DNA from: an uncultured bacterium
GTDB taxonomy: Bacteria > Patescibacteriota > Patescibacteriia > Patescibacteriales > Patescibacteriaceae
NCBI GenBank assembly: GCA_937868555.1
Contig: CALMNI010000183.1
Span: 1 to 14,933, forward strand
Reading direction: 5' to 3'
DNA: 14,933 nt
The position numbers were made by a program, and so were the translations under genes. This document shows, in pieces, positions 8,495 through 14,682 of this stretch. Within the stretch, counting starts at the first letter, position 1; each line of letters begins with the position of its first letter. The notes beneath the pieces are model-generated. The model saw nothing but the letters and a program-made list of their open reading frames with translations. It did not search any database and was not told the DNA's origin.

Positions 8495-9964
8495 TTATGA
8501 AATTATACGAACAATGCCATGATCAGCATCAACTTCCACTACATCCCCGTCTTTAAAGATTTGTGTTGCCTTGCCCGTCCCGATTACACAGGGTTTATTC
8601 ATTTCGCGGGCAACAATAGCAGCGTGGGAAGTTATGCCGCCTTCGTTAGTAACAAAGGCACCGGCTTTTTCCATGATTGGCACAAAATCAACCGAAGTCA
8701 TAGTTGTTACAAGAATATCGCCGCGATTGAGTTTAACAAAGTCTTTGCTTTCTAAAATCACCCGAGCAATCCCGCGCACGACACCCCTATTGGCACTTGA
8801 ACCCTTAACGCTTTGTTCGCCCGTACTCGCTGCCGGTCTTCGTCCTTCGGCAATATCAATCAATTCTTTAAAAGGGCGTAAATCCGCTTCTTCTAATAGT
8901 ACTTCTGCGCCTTCGGCGTTAATATAGGCCCCGGCAATATTTCGCTTTGCGACAAGAGCCAAAACATTAATTTTTTCGCCCTCTAACAAAGCGAGCATTT
9001 CTGGAGGCGTAAGATAAAAACCGTCGCGCCAATTGCTTGATCCGCCTAATGAAACGATGTATTCGAAAATAGGACGGTACTGTAAAGAAACGAAAGAAAA
9101 AATATTTTTTCTATATTCATTGAGATAGGTTGCTTCTTGCAAAGCATAGGCCAATACATCTATTGTTTCATCACTTATTTCTTTCAATACCCTATCGCGC
9201 GCTTCAAGGTGTCTGGCATGGTCCTGCATGAGAGAATCTAATTTTTGCTGGCAGTCTTCGGACATTATAGCAGCCAACTGCGTACGGGCATCATCTTTAG
9301 ACCATGGCGCTTCGCAAAAATTTACCGGAATATGCGCATGCTTATGCAACCAGGCGTCGAGACTTTTTTCAATCTCATCAGGTCCAATGCGCTTCGACTG
9401 TGCCAAAGCTCCGATAGCGCATAAATCCTGCTGCGATTCAAACAAAGGAGAATGCTTTTCTGGGTATGTTATAATCGAAACCACTTCCGCAGCCCGCGCC
9501 GTATCATATCCTTTATCTTGCAAAGTTTTTTCAAGCAACACGGTTGCTTCGCGCCCCAAAGAATTGGTTGTCATTAATGAGGGACAAAAACGCTGGTAGG
9601 CGGTAATAAAATCGCTAAATGTCGCGACATTTGTATCAACACGGCAGCGTTCCAAAGCCATCATCAATTCCTCTGCGCGAATATGGCATAATTCATCAAG
9701 CTGGCTAATATTACTCCTACTCTTACAAAATTCTAATAACTTTTGTATATACTCGCCGAAGTTAGGTTCGTAATAAAAAATACTAGTGGCCGTTCCGTTA
9801 CGGCTGACATGCAAAGCTTCCAGCCGAACATCAATGCCGAAATCTTTGACGTTATAATAATAGCCAAGATTACCGAGATACTCATGCCAAAAAGACAGAT
9901 TCCGATTAACGACCAACTTCCATTCTTTGCCTTGAAATGTAACGGTATTTTTTACTTCTGACAT
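8495..9964 (-). CDS. PEP-utiliser swivel-domain protein, array gene 7
   Basis: Encodes 489 residues from ATG at 9964, 1 nt after the gene 8 stop. An ATG at 10024 would extend it by 20 residues into gene 8 and is rejected. The swivel domain (about 385-489) has GGITSHAAIVAREMNKP with His 447. The TSHAA form is that of pyruvate phosphate dikinase rather than the TCHAA of most neighbours. The central part is the clearest match to the rifampin-phosphotransferase/PEP-synthase linker: YLNEYRKN (280-287), then FYLTPPEMLALLEG (316-329) and an Arg before the swivel. The N-terminal 60 residues (FQGKEWKLVVNRNLSFW onward) look like a small beta-containing fold with no equivalent seen in other copies. TTMTSVDFVPIM replaces the Pro-Glu/Pro-Asp of the relatives. 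No ATP-grasp domain is present. Confidence 0.86.
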   Translation of the reverse strand: MSEVKNTVTFQGKEWKLVVNRNLSFWHEYLGNLGYYYNVKDFGIDVRLEALHVSRNGTATSIFYYEPNFGEYIQKLLEFCKSRSNISQLDELCHIRAEELMMALERCRVDTNVATFSDFITAYQRFCPSLMTTNSLGREATVLLEKTLQDKGYDTARAAEVVSIITYPEKHSPLFESQQDLCAIGALAQSKRIGPDEIEKSLDAWLHKHAHIPVNFCEAPWSKDDARTQLAAIMSEDCQQKLDSLMQDHARHLEARDRVLKEISDETIDVLAYALQEATYLNEYRKNIFSFVSLQYRPIFEYIVSLGGSSNWRDGFYLTPPEMLALLEGEKINVLALVAKRNIAGAYINAEGAEVLLEEADLRPFKELIDIAEGRRPAASTGEQSVKGSSANRGVVRGIARVILESKDFVKLNRGDILVTTMTSVDFVPIMEKAGAFVTNEGGITSHAAIVAREMNKPCVIGTGKATQIFKDGDVVEVDADHGIVRIIS

Positions 9965-9965
9965 A

Positions 9966-10946
9966 TTAGTTAGAGATAAGGGTAATAATGCCTTGTTCGG
10001 CATCCACCTCGACCATATCGCCATCTTTGAAAACTTGAGTGGCGATTTTAGTACCGATAATGCAGGGTTTTTTTAACTCGCGAGCGATGATAGCGGCGTG
10101 GCACGTTATACCGCCCTCATCCGTAATAACTGCCGCCGCTTTTTCTAAAATAGGCGCAAAAGTTGGCTGCGTCATAGCAGTTACAACAATATCCCCTGTT
10201 TGAACTTTATGAAACTCATCGGGTGAAAAAATTATTTTTACTTTACCCTCAACTTTTCCTTTAAAGGCTACTAAGCCTTTTATTTCTGTCGCCTCAACTA
10301 TTTTCGTTTCCTCAAATGAAAAATCGCGCTTTTTCAAAAAATCTTCCCATGATATGGTATAAAAATTATTTTTTGAAAAAACATAGCCTTTTTTTAAATC
10401 AGTATTTTCCGTAAATACATTGTCCGAGTTCAAAACGGAAAAAGATGATTGCCGTTCTGACTCAAAAACAGACGCGGCCATAGCATCGAATGTATTAAAA
10501 ATACCGTCCGACAATTCTCTGTATGCCGTACACAGCTTGATGATATTCTCTTTCTGGCTTGGTTCAATTTCGTCAGCCCACACATTGGGCACAAAAAAAC
10601 TAACGGCAAACAAAGGATAGATAACTTCAATCAAGCGCATTGCCTCTCGAATATCTTTTCGCTGCAGAGCTTCATTATAGGCTTTAATAAGATTTTTATA
10701 CTCTTCTATATGAGATCCAAAAAATTCGTTATGCGCGTGCGCCAGCATGGCGTCTTTTATTGCTCCGTGTAACTCCTGCGCTAAGCGAAATACTTCAACT
10801 TTACGGCCGTCAAATTTGGCGATTAGATCGCTGAAGCCTTTGCCAATAACTACTTCCAGTCCTCGTGTCGCCCCAAAATACCACGCCTGAATAGTAAGGG
10901 GATGATAGAAGCGTGTAACAATTTTCTGCAAAGCTTGCGTCGGCAT
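9966..10946 (-). CDS. PEP-utiliser swivel-domain protein, array gene 8 (short form)
   Basis: Encodes 326 residues, about 120-160 fewer than its neighbours. The start (ATG 10946, 3 nt after the gene 9 stop) fits the array and the frame is intact, so this is not simply a degraded copy. The swivel domain (about 222-326) is complete: FKGKVEGKVKIIF, then TAMTQPTFAPILEKAAAVI, then GGITCHAAIIARELKKP with His 283. Missing relative to the others is the central helical part with the RDxRK or YLKDY signature; the N-terminal region passes through a helical stretch (about 55-165) and a short linker directly into the swivel. It may have lost that subdomain or be a minimal carrier. No ATP-grasp domain. Function unknown. 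Confidence 0.85.
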   Translation of the reverse strand: MPTQALQKIVTRFYHPLTIQAWYFGATRGLEVVIGKGFSDLIAKFDGRKVEVFRLAQELHGAIKDAMLAHAHNEFFGSHIEEYKNLIKAYNEALQRKDIREAMRLIEVIYPLFAVSFFVPNVWADEIEPSQKENIIKLCTAYRELSDGIFNTFDAMAASVFESERQSSFSVLNSDNVFTENTDLKKGYVFSKNNFYTISWEDFLKKRDFSFEETKIVEATEIKGLVAFKGKVEGKVKIIFSPDEFHKVQTGDIVVTAMTQPTFAPILEKAAAVITDEGGITCHAAIIARELKKPCIIGTKIATQVFKDGDMVEVDAEQGIITLISN

Positions 10947-10949
10947 ATT

Positions 10950-12410
10950 TTAGCGTATAATGGTGATAATGCCTTTATCAGCATTCACTTCAACCATATC
11001 TCCATCTTTGAGAATATGCGTCGCAAATTTTGTTCCAATAACACAGGGTTTATTGAGTTCGCGGGAAACAATGGCAGCATGGCAGGTAATACCGCCTTCA
11101 TCGGTTACAATGGCTTTAGCCTTGCGCATAAGCGGCACAAACTCCGGGCGGGTCATGCCAGTAACTAATATCTCTCCCTCTTTAAAAGCAGCAAAATCAT
11201 CAGTCGATTTTATAACTCGTACGCTCCCCGTAACTACTCCCTTATTACCAACACGCCCGGCAATTTCTCCGCTTTGTTTCTCCTTGCCTTCTAAATAAAA
11301 ATCGTTGATTTGTTTATATTCCTCTTCAATATTGTCATGAGAAATAACAGCCTCCCCTTCATATGGAATAAACACGACATAATTATCAACGCGCAATTCT
11401 AACTCTTGTTTAAGAGAAGCAATATAGGTGCTCCCTCTGCTTAGCTCTTCAAAAGGACGAATATTTTCAATCAAAGATGCATCGACTCCCGCGCTTGCAA
11501 AAACTTTTTCCGCAATACGCCAAGCAATCACAAAACCTTTGGCAAAAAAATTCTTCCGCTGGTCGCGAACGCGCATTACTGACTGGCAATAATCAGCGAT
11601 ACGTTTTTGATCCTCCGAAAGCGTTTCCTTCCAAGCGCTATAGGATTGTTTTTTCAAGGCATCTTCTGCGTCCATTTCTTCCAAGGCCGTCACCGCTTTT
11701 TCGGGATGCTCCAAAAATTCTGCATACGTTTTCTGCAATTCCTGTTTAACATATGCCAAATCATATACTTTACGATACGAAGCATAAAAATACTGGCAAT
11801 GTTCAATCAAGGCCTCGCTGTTTCCCAAGCGCTGCAGCGCATTTAAAAAATCTCGTCGCTGTTCCTTGTCAAAAGATTCGGCAATAGAGTTTGTTGCTTG
11901 TTGCCACATTGCTTCAATATCACGACGCGCTATGTCAGGACGCTTCTCTGCTAGAACTTCTAAGCAAATATCAAAATCAAAGTGCAAAGAATAATGAGAC
12001 CAGGCGTTAGACTTCCAAATAAGATTAAAGGCCTCGCTAGCTATAGGTAACAGCTCTTCTTCATTTTTTCCGGCAATGTATTCATACGTATGCTGATTAT
12101 ACAAATCATCAATAGCCGGGAAATTTTTATAAAAATTATCCTCGATCATAGTGAGCGAGGATGAATCAAGCAGGTACTTGCCTAAAGCTTCTACGGAATA
12201 CTGATGCAAAGCATGCTCGCTGATAAAAGTTTGCGAATTGCCCTTATAGCGTATCGTCAGCAAACAATAATTCGGCTGCGACTCGTATACCCCTTCATTA
12301 AAGCGCTTCGTATTATAACCGGAACCGAAAACAAACAACGAATAATTGTTGAGCGGCGGCCATGATTGCGTCCCCCCTAAACTCTTAATAAAAAGACTGG
12401 ATATATCCAT
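10950..12410 (-). CDS. PEP-utiliser swivel-domain protein, array gene 9 (promoter-proximal)
   Basis: Encodes 486 residues and is the first gene of the transcript. The swivel domain (about 380-486) has TGMTRPEFVPLMRKAKAIV and GGITCHAAIVSRELNKP, His 444. The central helical part carries MRVRDQRKN (279-287), as in genes 5 and 6. Residues about 220-275 are rich in Lys, Glu and Gln and likely helical. The N-terminus (NNYSLFVFGSGYNT, 21-34) resembles the FSLLVFAAGFGG stretch of gene 5, hinting at a shared N-terminal fold in this subgroup. ATG at 12410 has no Shine-Dalgarno; instead an inverted repeat ends 6 nt before it. A near-consensus promoter lies about 70 nt upstream. As in all copies, the nucleotide-binding and PEP-binding domains of true PEP synthases are missing. 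Confidence 0.88.
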   Translation of the reverse strand: MDISSLFIKSLGGTQSWPPLNNYSLFVFGSGYNTKRFNEGVYESQPNYCLLTIRYKGNSQTFISEHALHQYSVEALGKYLLDSSSLTMIEDNFYKNFPAIDDLYNQHTYEYIAGKNEEELLPIASEAFNLIWKSNAWSHYSLHFDFDICLEVLAEKRPDIARRDIEAMWQQATNSIAESFDKEQRRDFLNALQRLGNSEALIEHCQYFYASYRKVYDLAYVKQELQKTYAEFLEHPEKAVTALEEMDAEDALKKQSYSAWKETLSEDQKRIADYCQSVMRVRDQRKNFFAKGFVIAWRIAEKVFASAGVDASLIENIRPFEELSRGSTYIASLKQELELRVDNYVVFIPYEGEAVISHDNIEEEYKQINDFYLEGKEKQSGEIAGRVGNKGVVTGSVRVIKSTDDFAAFKEGEILVTGMTRPEFVPLMRKAKAIVTDEGGITCHAAIVSRELNKPCVIGTKFATHILKDGDMVEVNADKGIITIIR

Positions 12411-12416
12411 ATAATA

Positions 12417-12455
12417 TAAGCAAAATAATAACCTTATTTTAGCATTTTTTGCTTA
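12417..12455 (-). repeat. Inverted repeat in the leader of the array transcript
   Basis: TAAGCAAAA (12417-12425) and TTTTGCTTA (12447-12455) are perfect 9-bp inverted arms around a 21-nt loop, which itself contains AATAA-CC-TTATT. In the minus-strand mRNA this would form a hairpin ending 6 nt before the gene 9 start codon, where it could affect ribosome loading or serve as a protein-binding site. There is no T-tract after it, so it is not an obvious terminator. The region is AT-rich, so a chance repeat is possible. Confidence 0.5.
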
Positions 12456-12480
12456 ACAATGTGAACAAATTTTATACTTG

Positions 12481-12509
12481 ATTGTACTATTATTTTAATA
12501 TATTGTCAA
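12481..12509 (-). promoter_or_regulatory. Sigma-70 promoter of the swivel-domain array
   Basis: On the minus strand TTGACA (12509-12504) is followed by a 17-nt AT-rich spacer and TACAAT (12486-12481), only one base from consensus in the -10 box. The predicted start near 12474 gives a leader of roughly 64 nt before the gene 9 ATG. It is the only strong promoter seen for the nine genes. Confidence 0.8.
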
Positions 12510-12529
12510 GGATATTCACTGTCCTTTTA

Positions 12530-12572
12530 TTGACATACCTACTCTTGATTGCTAGCTTTTAAATAATACTAT
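12530..12572 (+). promoter_or_regulatory. Possible promoter of the IMP cyclohydrolase gene
   Basis: Two candidate arrangements overlap here. TTGACA at 12530-12535 has a perfect -35 but only a weak TAGCTT 17 nt on. TTGATT at 12545-12550 is followed after 16 nt by TACTAT (12567-12572). Either would give a short leader before the TTG start at 12608. The TTGACA is in inverted orientation to the -35 of the array promoter, 20 bp away. Confidence 0.45.
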
Positions 12573-12594
12573 TTAAAAATTTAACCCTCATTTT

Positions 12595-12600
12595 AAGGAG
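12595..12600 (+). promoter_or_regulatory. Ribosome binding site fixing a TTG start
   Basis: AAGGAG lies 7 nt upstream of TTG at 12608. It supports this non-ATG start, since no ATG is found in frame before the conserved domain begins. It is the only clear Shine-Dalgarno seen near any gene start in the window. Confidence 0.8.
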
Positions 12601-12607
12601 ATACATT

Positions 12608-13297
12608 TTGAGCGAAAATCTAATAAAAAAAGAAATTAAAAACAACGTTCCTGTCAAAAACGCTTTTATTTCGGTTTACAACAAAGCATACCTGCTGAAC
12701 CTAATAGAGGGATTGTTAAATTATTGCCCCGACATCACCATCTATTCCAGCGATGGCACCTACAAAGCAATTGCTAATTTACTAAATCCACAAAAAATTC
12801 AAAAACATCTCAAGCAAGTGTCCGAATATACAGGACAACCAGAAACCGAAGGCGGACTTGTAAAAACTCTTCATCACAAACTTTTTTTAGGCTATTTAAC
12901 TGATACAACATTAACTTCTCACCAAGAAGACCTAAAAAGAGAAAATGCTGTTCCAATAGACTTAGTGGTTGTAAATCTCTATCCTTTTCAGGATGTCATT
13001 TCGCAAAAAGATTGCGCCTTAGAACTCGCTCGCAAAAATATTGATGTTGGCGGTCCTTCGGCTTTACGCGCAGGAGCAAAAAATTTCCTCCGCGTAATGA
13101 CACTGACTGAACCAACCTCATACAAACAATTTATTGATTCATTAAGAATTAATAAAGGCGCGACAACACTAAGACAAAGGATTGACGCCACTAAAAAAAC
13201 ATTTGGTATGCTCAGCCGCTATGACGGGGCTATATCTCACTACATTGAGAACCTTGACATACGCAAAGCATTAGAATGTTACGACATTATTAAATAA
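12608..13297 (+). CDS. purH: Stand-alone IMP cyclohydrolase (N-terminal domain of PurH)
   Basis: Encodes 229 residues that match the MGS-like IMP cyclohydrolase half of PurH, which closes FAICAR to IMP in the last step of purine synthesis. Visible blocks in order are ISVYNK (21-26), VSEYTGQPET (71-80), VKTLHHK (85-91), VVVNLYPF (120-127), NIDVGGPSALRAGAKN (144-159). The residues that correspond to the family's catalytic Lys, Tyr, Asp and Lys are all kept (K86, Y125, D146, K158), so the domain looks active. The usual STGGT phosphate loop reads SSDGT (47-51). The AICAR transformylase half (about 300 residues in normal PurH) is absent: the frame stops cleanly and the next gene is convergent. The gene starts at TTG with a good Shine-Dalgarno and ends before a hairpin terminator. 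By eye it is more AT-rich than the neighbouring array. Confidence 0.88.
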   Translation: MSENLIKKEIKNNVPVKNAFISVYNKAYLLNLIEGLLNYCPDITIYSSDGTYKAIANLLNPQKIQKHLKQVSEYTGQPETEGGLVKTLHHKLFLGYLTDTTLTSHQEDLKRENAVPIDLVVVNLYPFQDVISQKDCALELARKNIDVGGPSALRAGAKNFLRVMTLTEPTSYKQFIDSLRINKGATTLRQRIDATKKTFGMLSRYDGAISHYIENLDIRKALECYDIIK

Positions 13298-13316
13298 ATC
13301 AATAAACATTTTCACT

Positions 13317-13352
13317 TAATCCATGCTTATATTTTAGGCATGGATTATTTAT
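13317..13352 (+). terminator. Intrinsic terminator after the IMP cyclohydrolase gene
   Basis: A 10-bp perfect stem, TAATCCATGC (13317-13326) with GCATGGATTA (13338-13347), encloses an 11-nt loop and is followed by TTTATT. It lies 20 nt after the stop codon at 13297. On the opposite strand the hairpin is not followed by a T-tract, so it mainly serves the plus-strand gene, though it may also separate it from convergent dinB. Confidence 0.7.
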
Positions 13353-13363
13353 TTACTACTTCT

Positions 13364-14584
13364 TTAATCCGTATGATCGATAAAAGAAACCGTTTTTCTA
13401 AAACCTATGCGGTCATGCGCTAAGCTTTCCGTTCCCAGCATTGCTCCCCGCCGTACGGTATATTCACCAAACCTATCATTAATCGTATCTAAAGCAGCAG
13501 ACAAAGAGCGATTTTTAAAAGAATTAGAAAATAGTGAAAGCTGGCCGCTAACTGAATGCAAGGAAGAAACAGAAATAGCTAACATTCTTACCGGTGCTGC
13601 TAAATCCATCTTATTAAATTGATGCAAAGCAGCCTCAAAAATTTCTTCGGTAGTAAACAAAGGAGTGGCTGAAGTTTGACTCACCTGCAAAAAATCTCGA
13701 GAAATAAGGCCTACTTGCAAGGAAATACGATTAGCCTCAAAATCCCGCTCACGCAAACGGCGTCCGGTTTTTTCACATAATTTATATAAAATCCTATCTA
13801 AATATTCATGATCGGTTGTCTTACGAGGCAAGCAATAAGAATGGCCAATTGATTTAGGCGCTACTGAGCCTTTAGTAACGACGGAAATTTCTTGGCCATT
13901 AACATTGGCCCACATATAATAGCCGTACAAACCTAAAATTTTCTTTAAACGAATAGGATCAGCTTGCCGCAATTCATTAAGCGTCCTAATGCCAAGACCG
14001 CGCAAGCGGCGTTCCATTCCCTTGGCAATACCCCAGGCATCAGTAACAGGACGCTCTAAGTGTTCAGCTAAATTTTCCGGTTGTATTACCAATATCCCCG
14101 CCTTGGGAGAAATATCACCGGCGTATTTAGCTAAAAATTTAGTCCAAGAAATTCCCACCGAACATTTCAGCCATTCGCCGACTTCATCAAAAATACGCTG
14201 TTTAATTTCTTGGGCCGTTTCTACGGCTTGATCATATCCGCTGACGGTTTTACTTATATCAACAAAAGCTTCATCAATACTATAGGGCTCAAGATTATCA
14301 GTGTAATCACTTAAGATAGAGAAAATTCTTTTGGTTACGGTTCTATATTTAGCTGGTTCGTTTTCGAGCAGCACAATAGCAGGGTCAAGCACTTTAGCAT
14401 CAGCAATGCGCATGGCCGTTCGAATACCTTTGGCCTTCGCTTCAGTAGAACTGGCAATAATTGCTCCATTCGGTGATACGTAGGCGCACACGCCTACTGA
14501 TTTTCCGCGCAAAAAAGGATTGGCTTGCTGTTCAACAGAAGCAAAGTAAGAATTCATGTCTACATGAAGGATGAGGCGAGGCAT
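13364..14584 (-). CDS. dinB: DNA polymerase IV (Y-family translesion polymerase)
   Basis: Encodes 406 residues of a Y-family polymerase that copies damaged DNA. DMNSYFASVEQ (9-19) supplies the first metal-binding Asp (D9) and the steric-gate aromatic (F14). YSIDEAFVDIS (101-111) supplies the catalytic Asp-Glu pair (D104, E105). Fingers and palm follow, with helix-hairpin-helix motifs around GIAKGMERRLRGLGIRT (185-201) and a little-finger domain from about 240. A clear beta-clamp binding motif QLSLF sits at 348-352, with about 50 more residues after it (LDTINDRFGEYTVRRG, DRIGFRK). This is an internal position, unlike E. coli Pol IV where the motif is at the very C-terminus. ATG at 14584 is well supported because the conserved N-terminus follows at once. 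It lies downstream of a DUF6504-like gene, a common partner of such polymerases. No LexA box was recognised. Confidence 0.94.
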   Translation of the reverse strand: MPRLILHVDMNSYFASVEQQANPFLRGKSVGVCAYVSPNGAIIASSTEAKAKGIRTAMRIADAKVLDPAIVLLENEPAKYRTVTKRIFSILSDYTDNLEPYSIDEAFVDISKTVSGYDQAVETAQEIKQRIFDEVGEWLKCSVGISWTKFLAKYAGDISPKAGILVIQPENLAEHLERPVTDAWGIAKGMERRLRGLGIRTLNELRQADPIRLKKILGLYGYYMWANVNGQEISVVTKGSVAPKSIGHSYCLPRKTTDHEYLDRILYKLCEKTGRRLRERDFEANRISLQVGLISRDFLQVSQTSATPLFTTEEIFEAALHQFNKMDLAAPVRMLAISVSSLHSVSGQLSLFSNSFKNRSLSAALDTINDRFGEYTVRRGAMLGTESLAHDRIGFRKTVSFIDHTD

Positions 14585-14595
14585 AGAGAACGTCT

Positions 14596-14627
14596 CGGCA
14601 GAATCTCTCCGAAGGAGGATTCTGCCG
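14596..14627. repeat. Strong hairpin directly upstream of dinB
   Basis: CGGCAGAATC and GATTCTGCCG form a perfect 10-bp stem, extended by CTCC/GGAG past one bulged base. On the minus strand the apex reads CCTTCGGA. The hairpin ends 11 nt before the dinB ATG with no T-tract between, so it looks like an mRNA structure rather than a terminator. It is much more GC-rich than its surroundings. Confidence 0.75.
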
Positions 14628-14639
14628 TCAGTTAATAAT

Positions 14640-14667
14640 GGCAGAGTCCCCTACGGGAGACCCTGCC
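14640..14667. repeat. Second hairpin in the DUF6504-dinB spacer
   Basis: GGCAG (14640-14644) pairs with CTGCC (14663-14667), continued inward by GTC/GAC and CC/GG around TACG, with two mismatches. Its GGCAG and CTGCC arms repeat those of the neighbouring hairpin. The flanking CGTCT (14591-14595) and AGACG (14669-14673) could close both hairpins into one branched structure. Confidence 0.65.
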
Positions 14668-14682
14668 AAGACGAGGAGATAA

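Larger units (their letters stand above)
1..12410 (-). other. Nine-gene operon of phosphohistidine-swivel paralogues
   Basis: Nine consecutive minus-strand genes all end in the same type of domain, with a GG-[ILV]-T-[ACS]-H core and a C-terminal DGD-x-V-[ES]-[VL]-[DN]-A-like tail. Gaps between stop and next start are 1, 3, 4, 4, 3, 3, 1 and 3 nt, so one polycistronic mRNA and coupled translation are likely. No terminator-like hairpin is seen inside the array. One strong promoter lies upstream at 12481-12509. Copies differ greatly in their N-terminal parts and fall into groups: genes 1-3 numbered from the left edge, genes 5, 6 and 9, and the more divergent 4, 7 and 8. The array runs off the left edge, so its full length is unknown. 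The shared domain is clear; the biological role is not recognised. Confidence 0.88.

Noticed and set aside
1..12410. Annotation of the array genes as PEP synthase or pyruvate phosphate dikinase
   Set aside because: Only the swivel domain and part of the linker are present. No ATP-grasp motifs are seen in the N-terminal parts and no TIM barrel follows the swivel, so the reaction cannot be assigned.
14596..14667. Hairpins before dinB as a rho-independent terminator
   Set aside because: Neither stem is followed by a T-tract on either strand.
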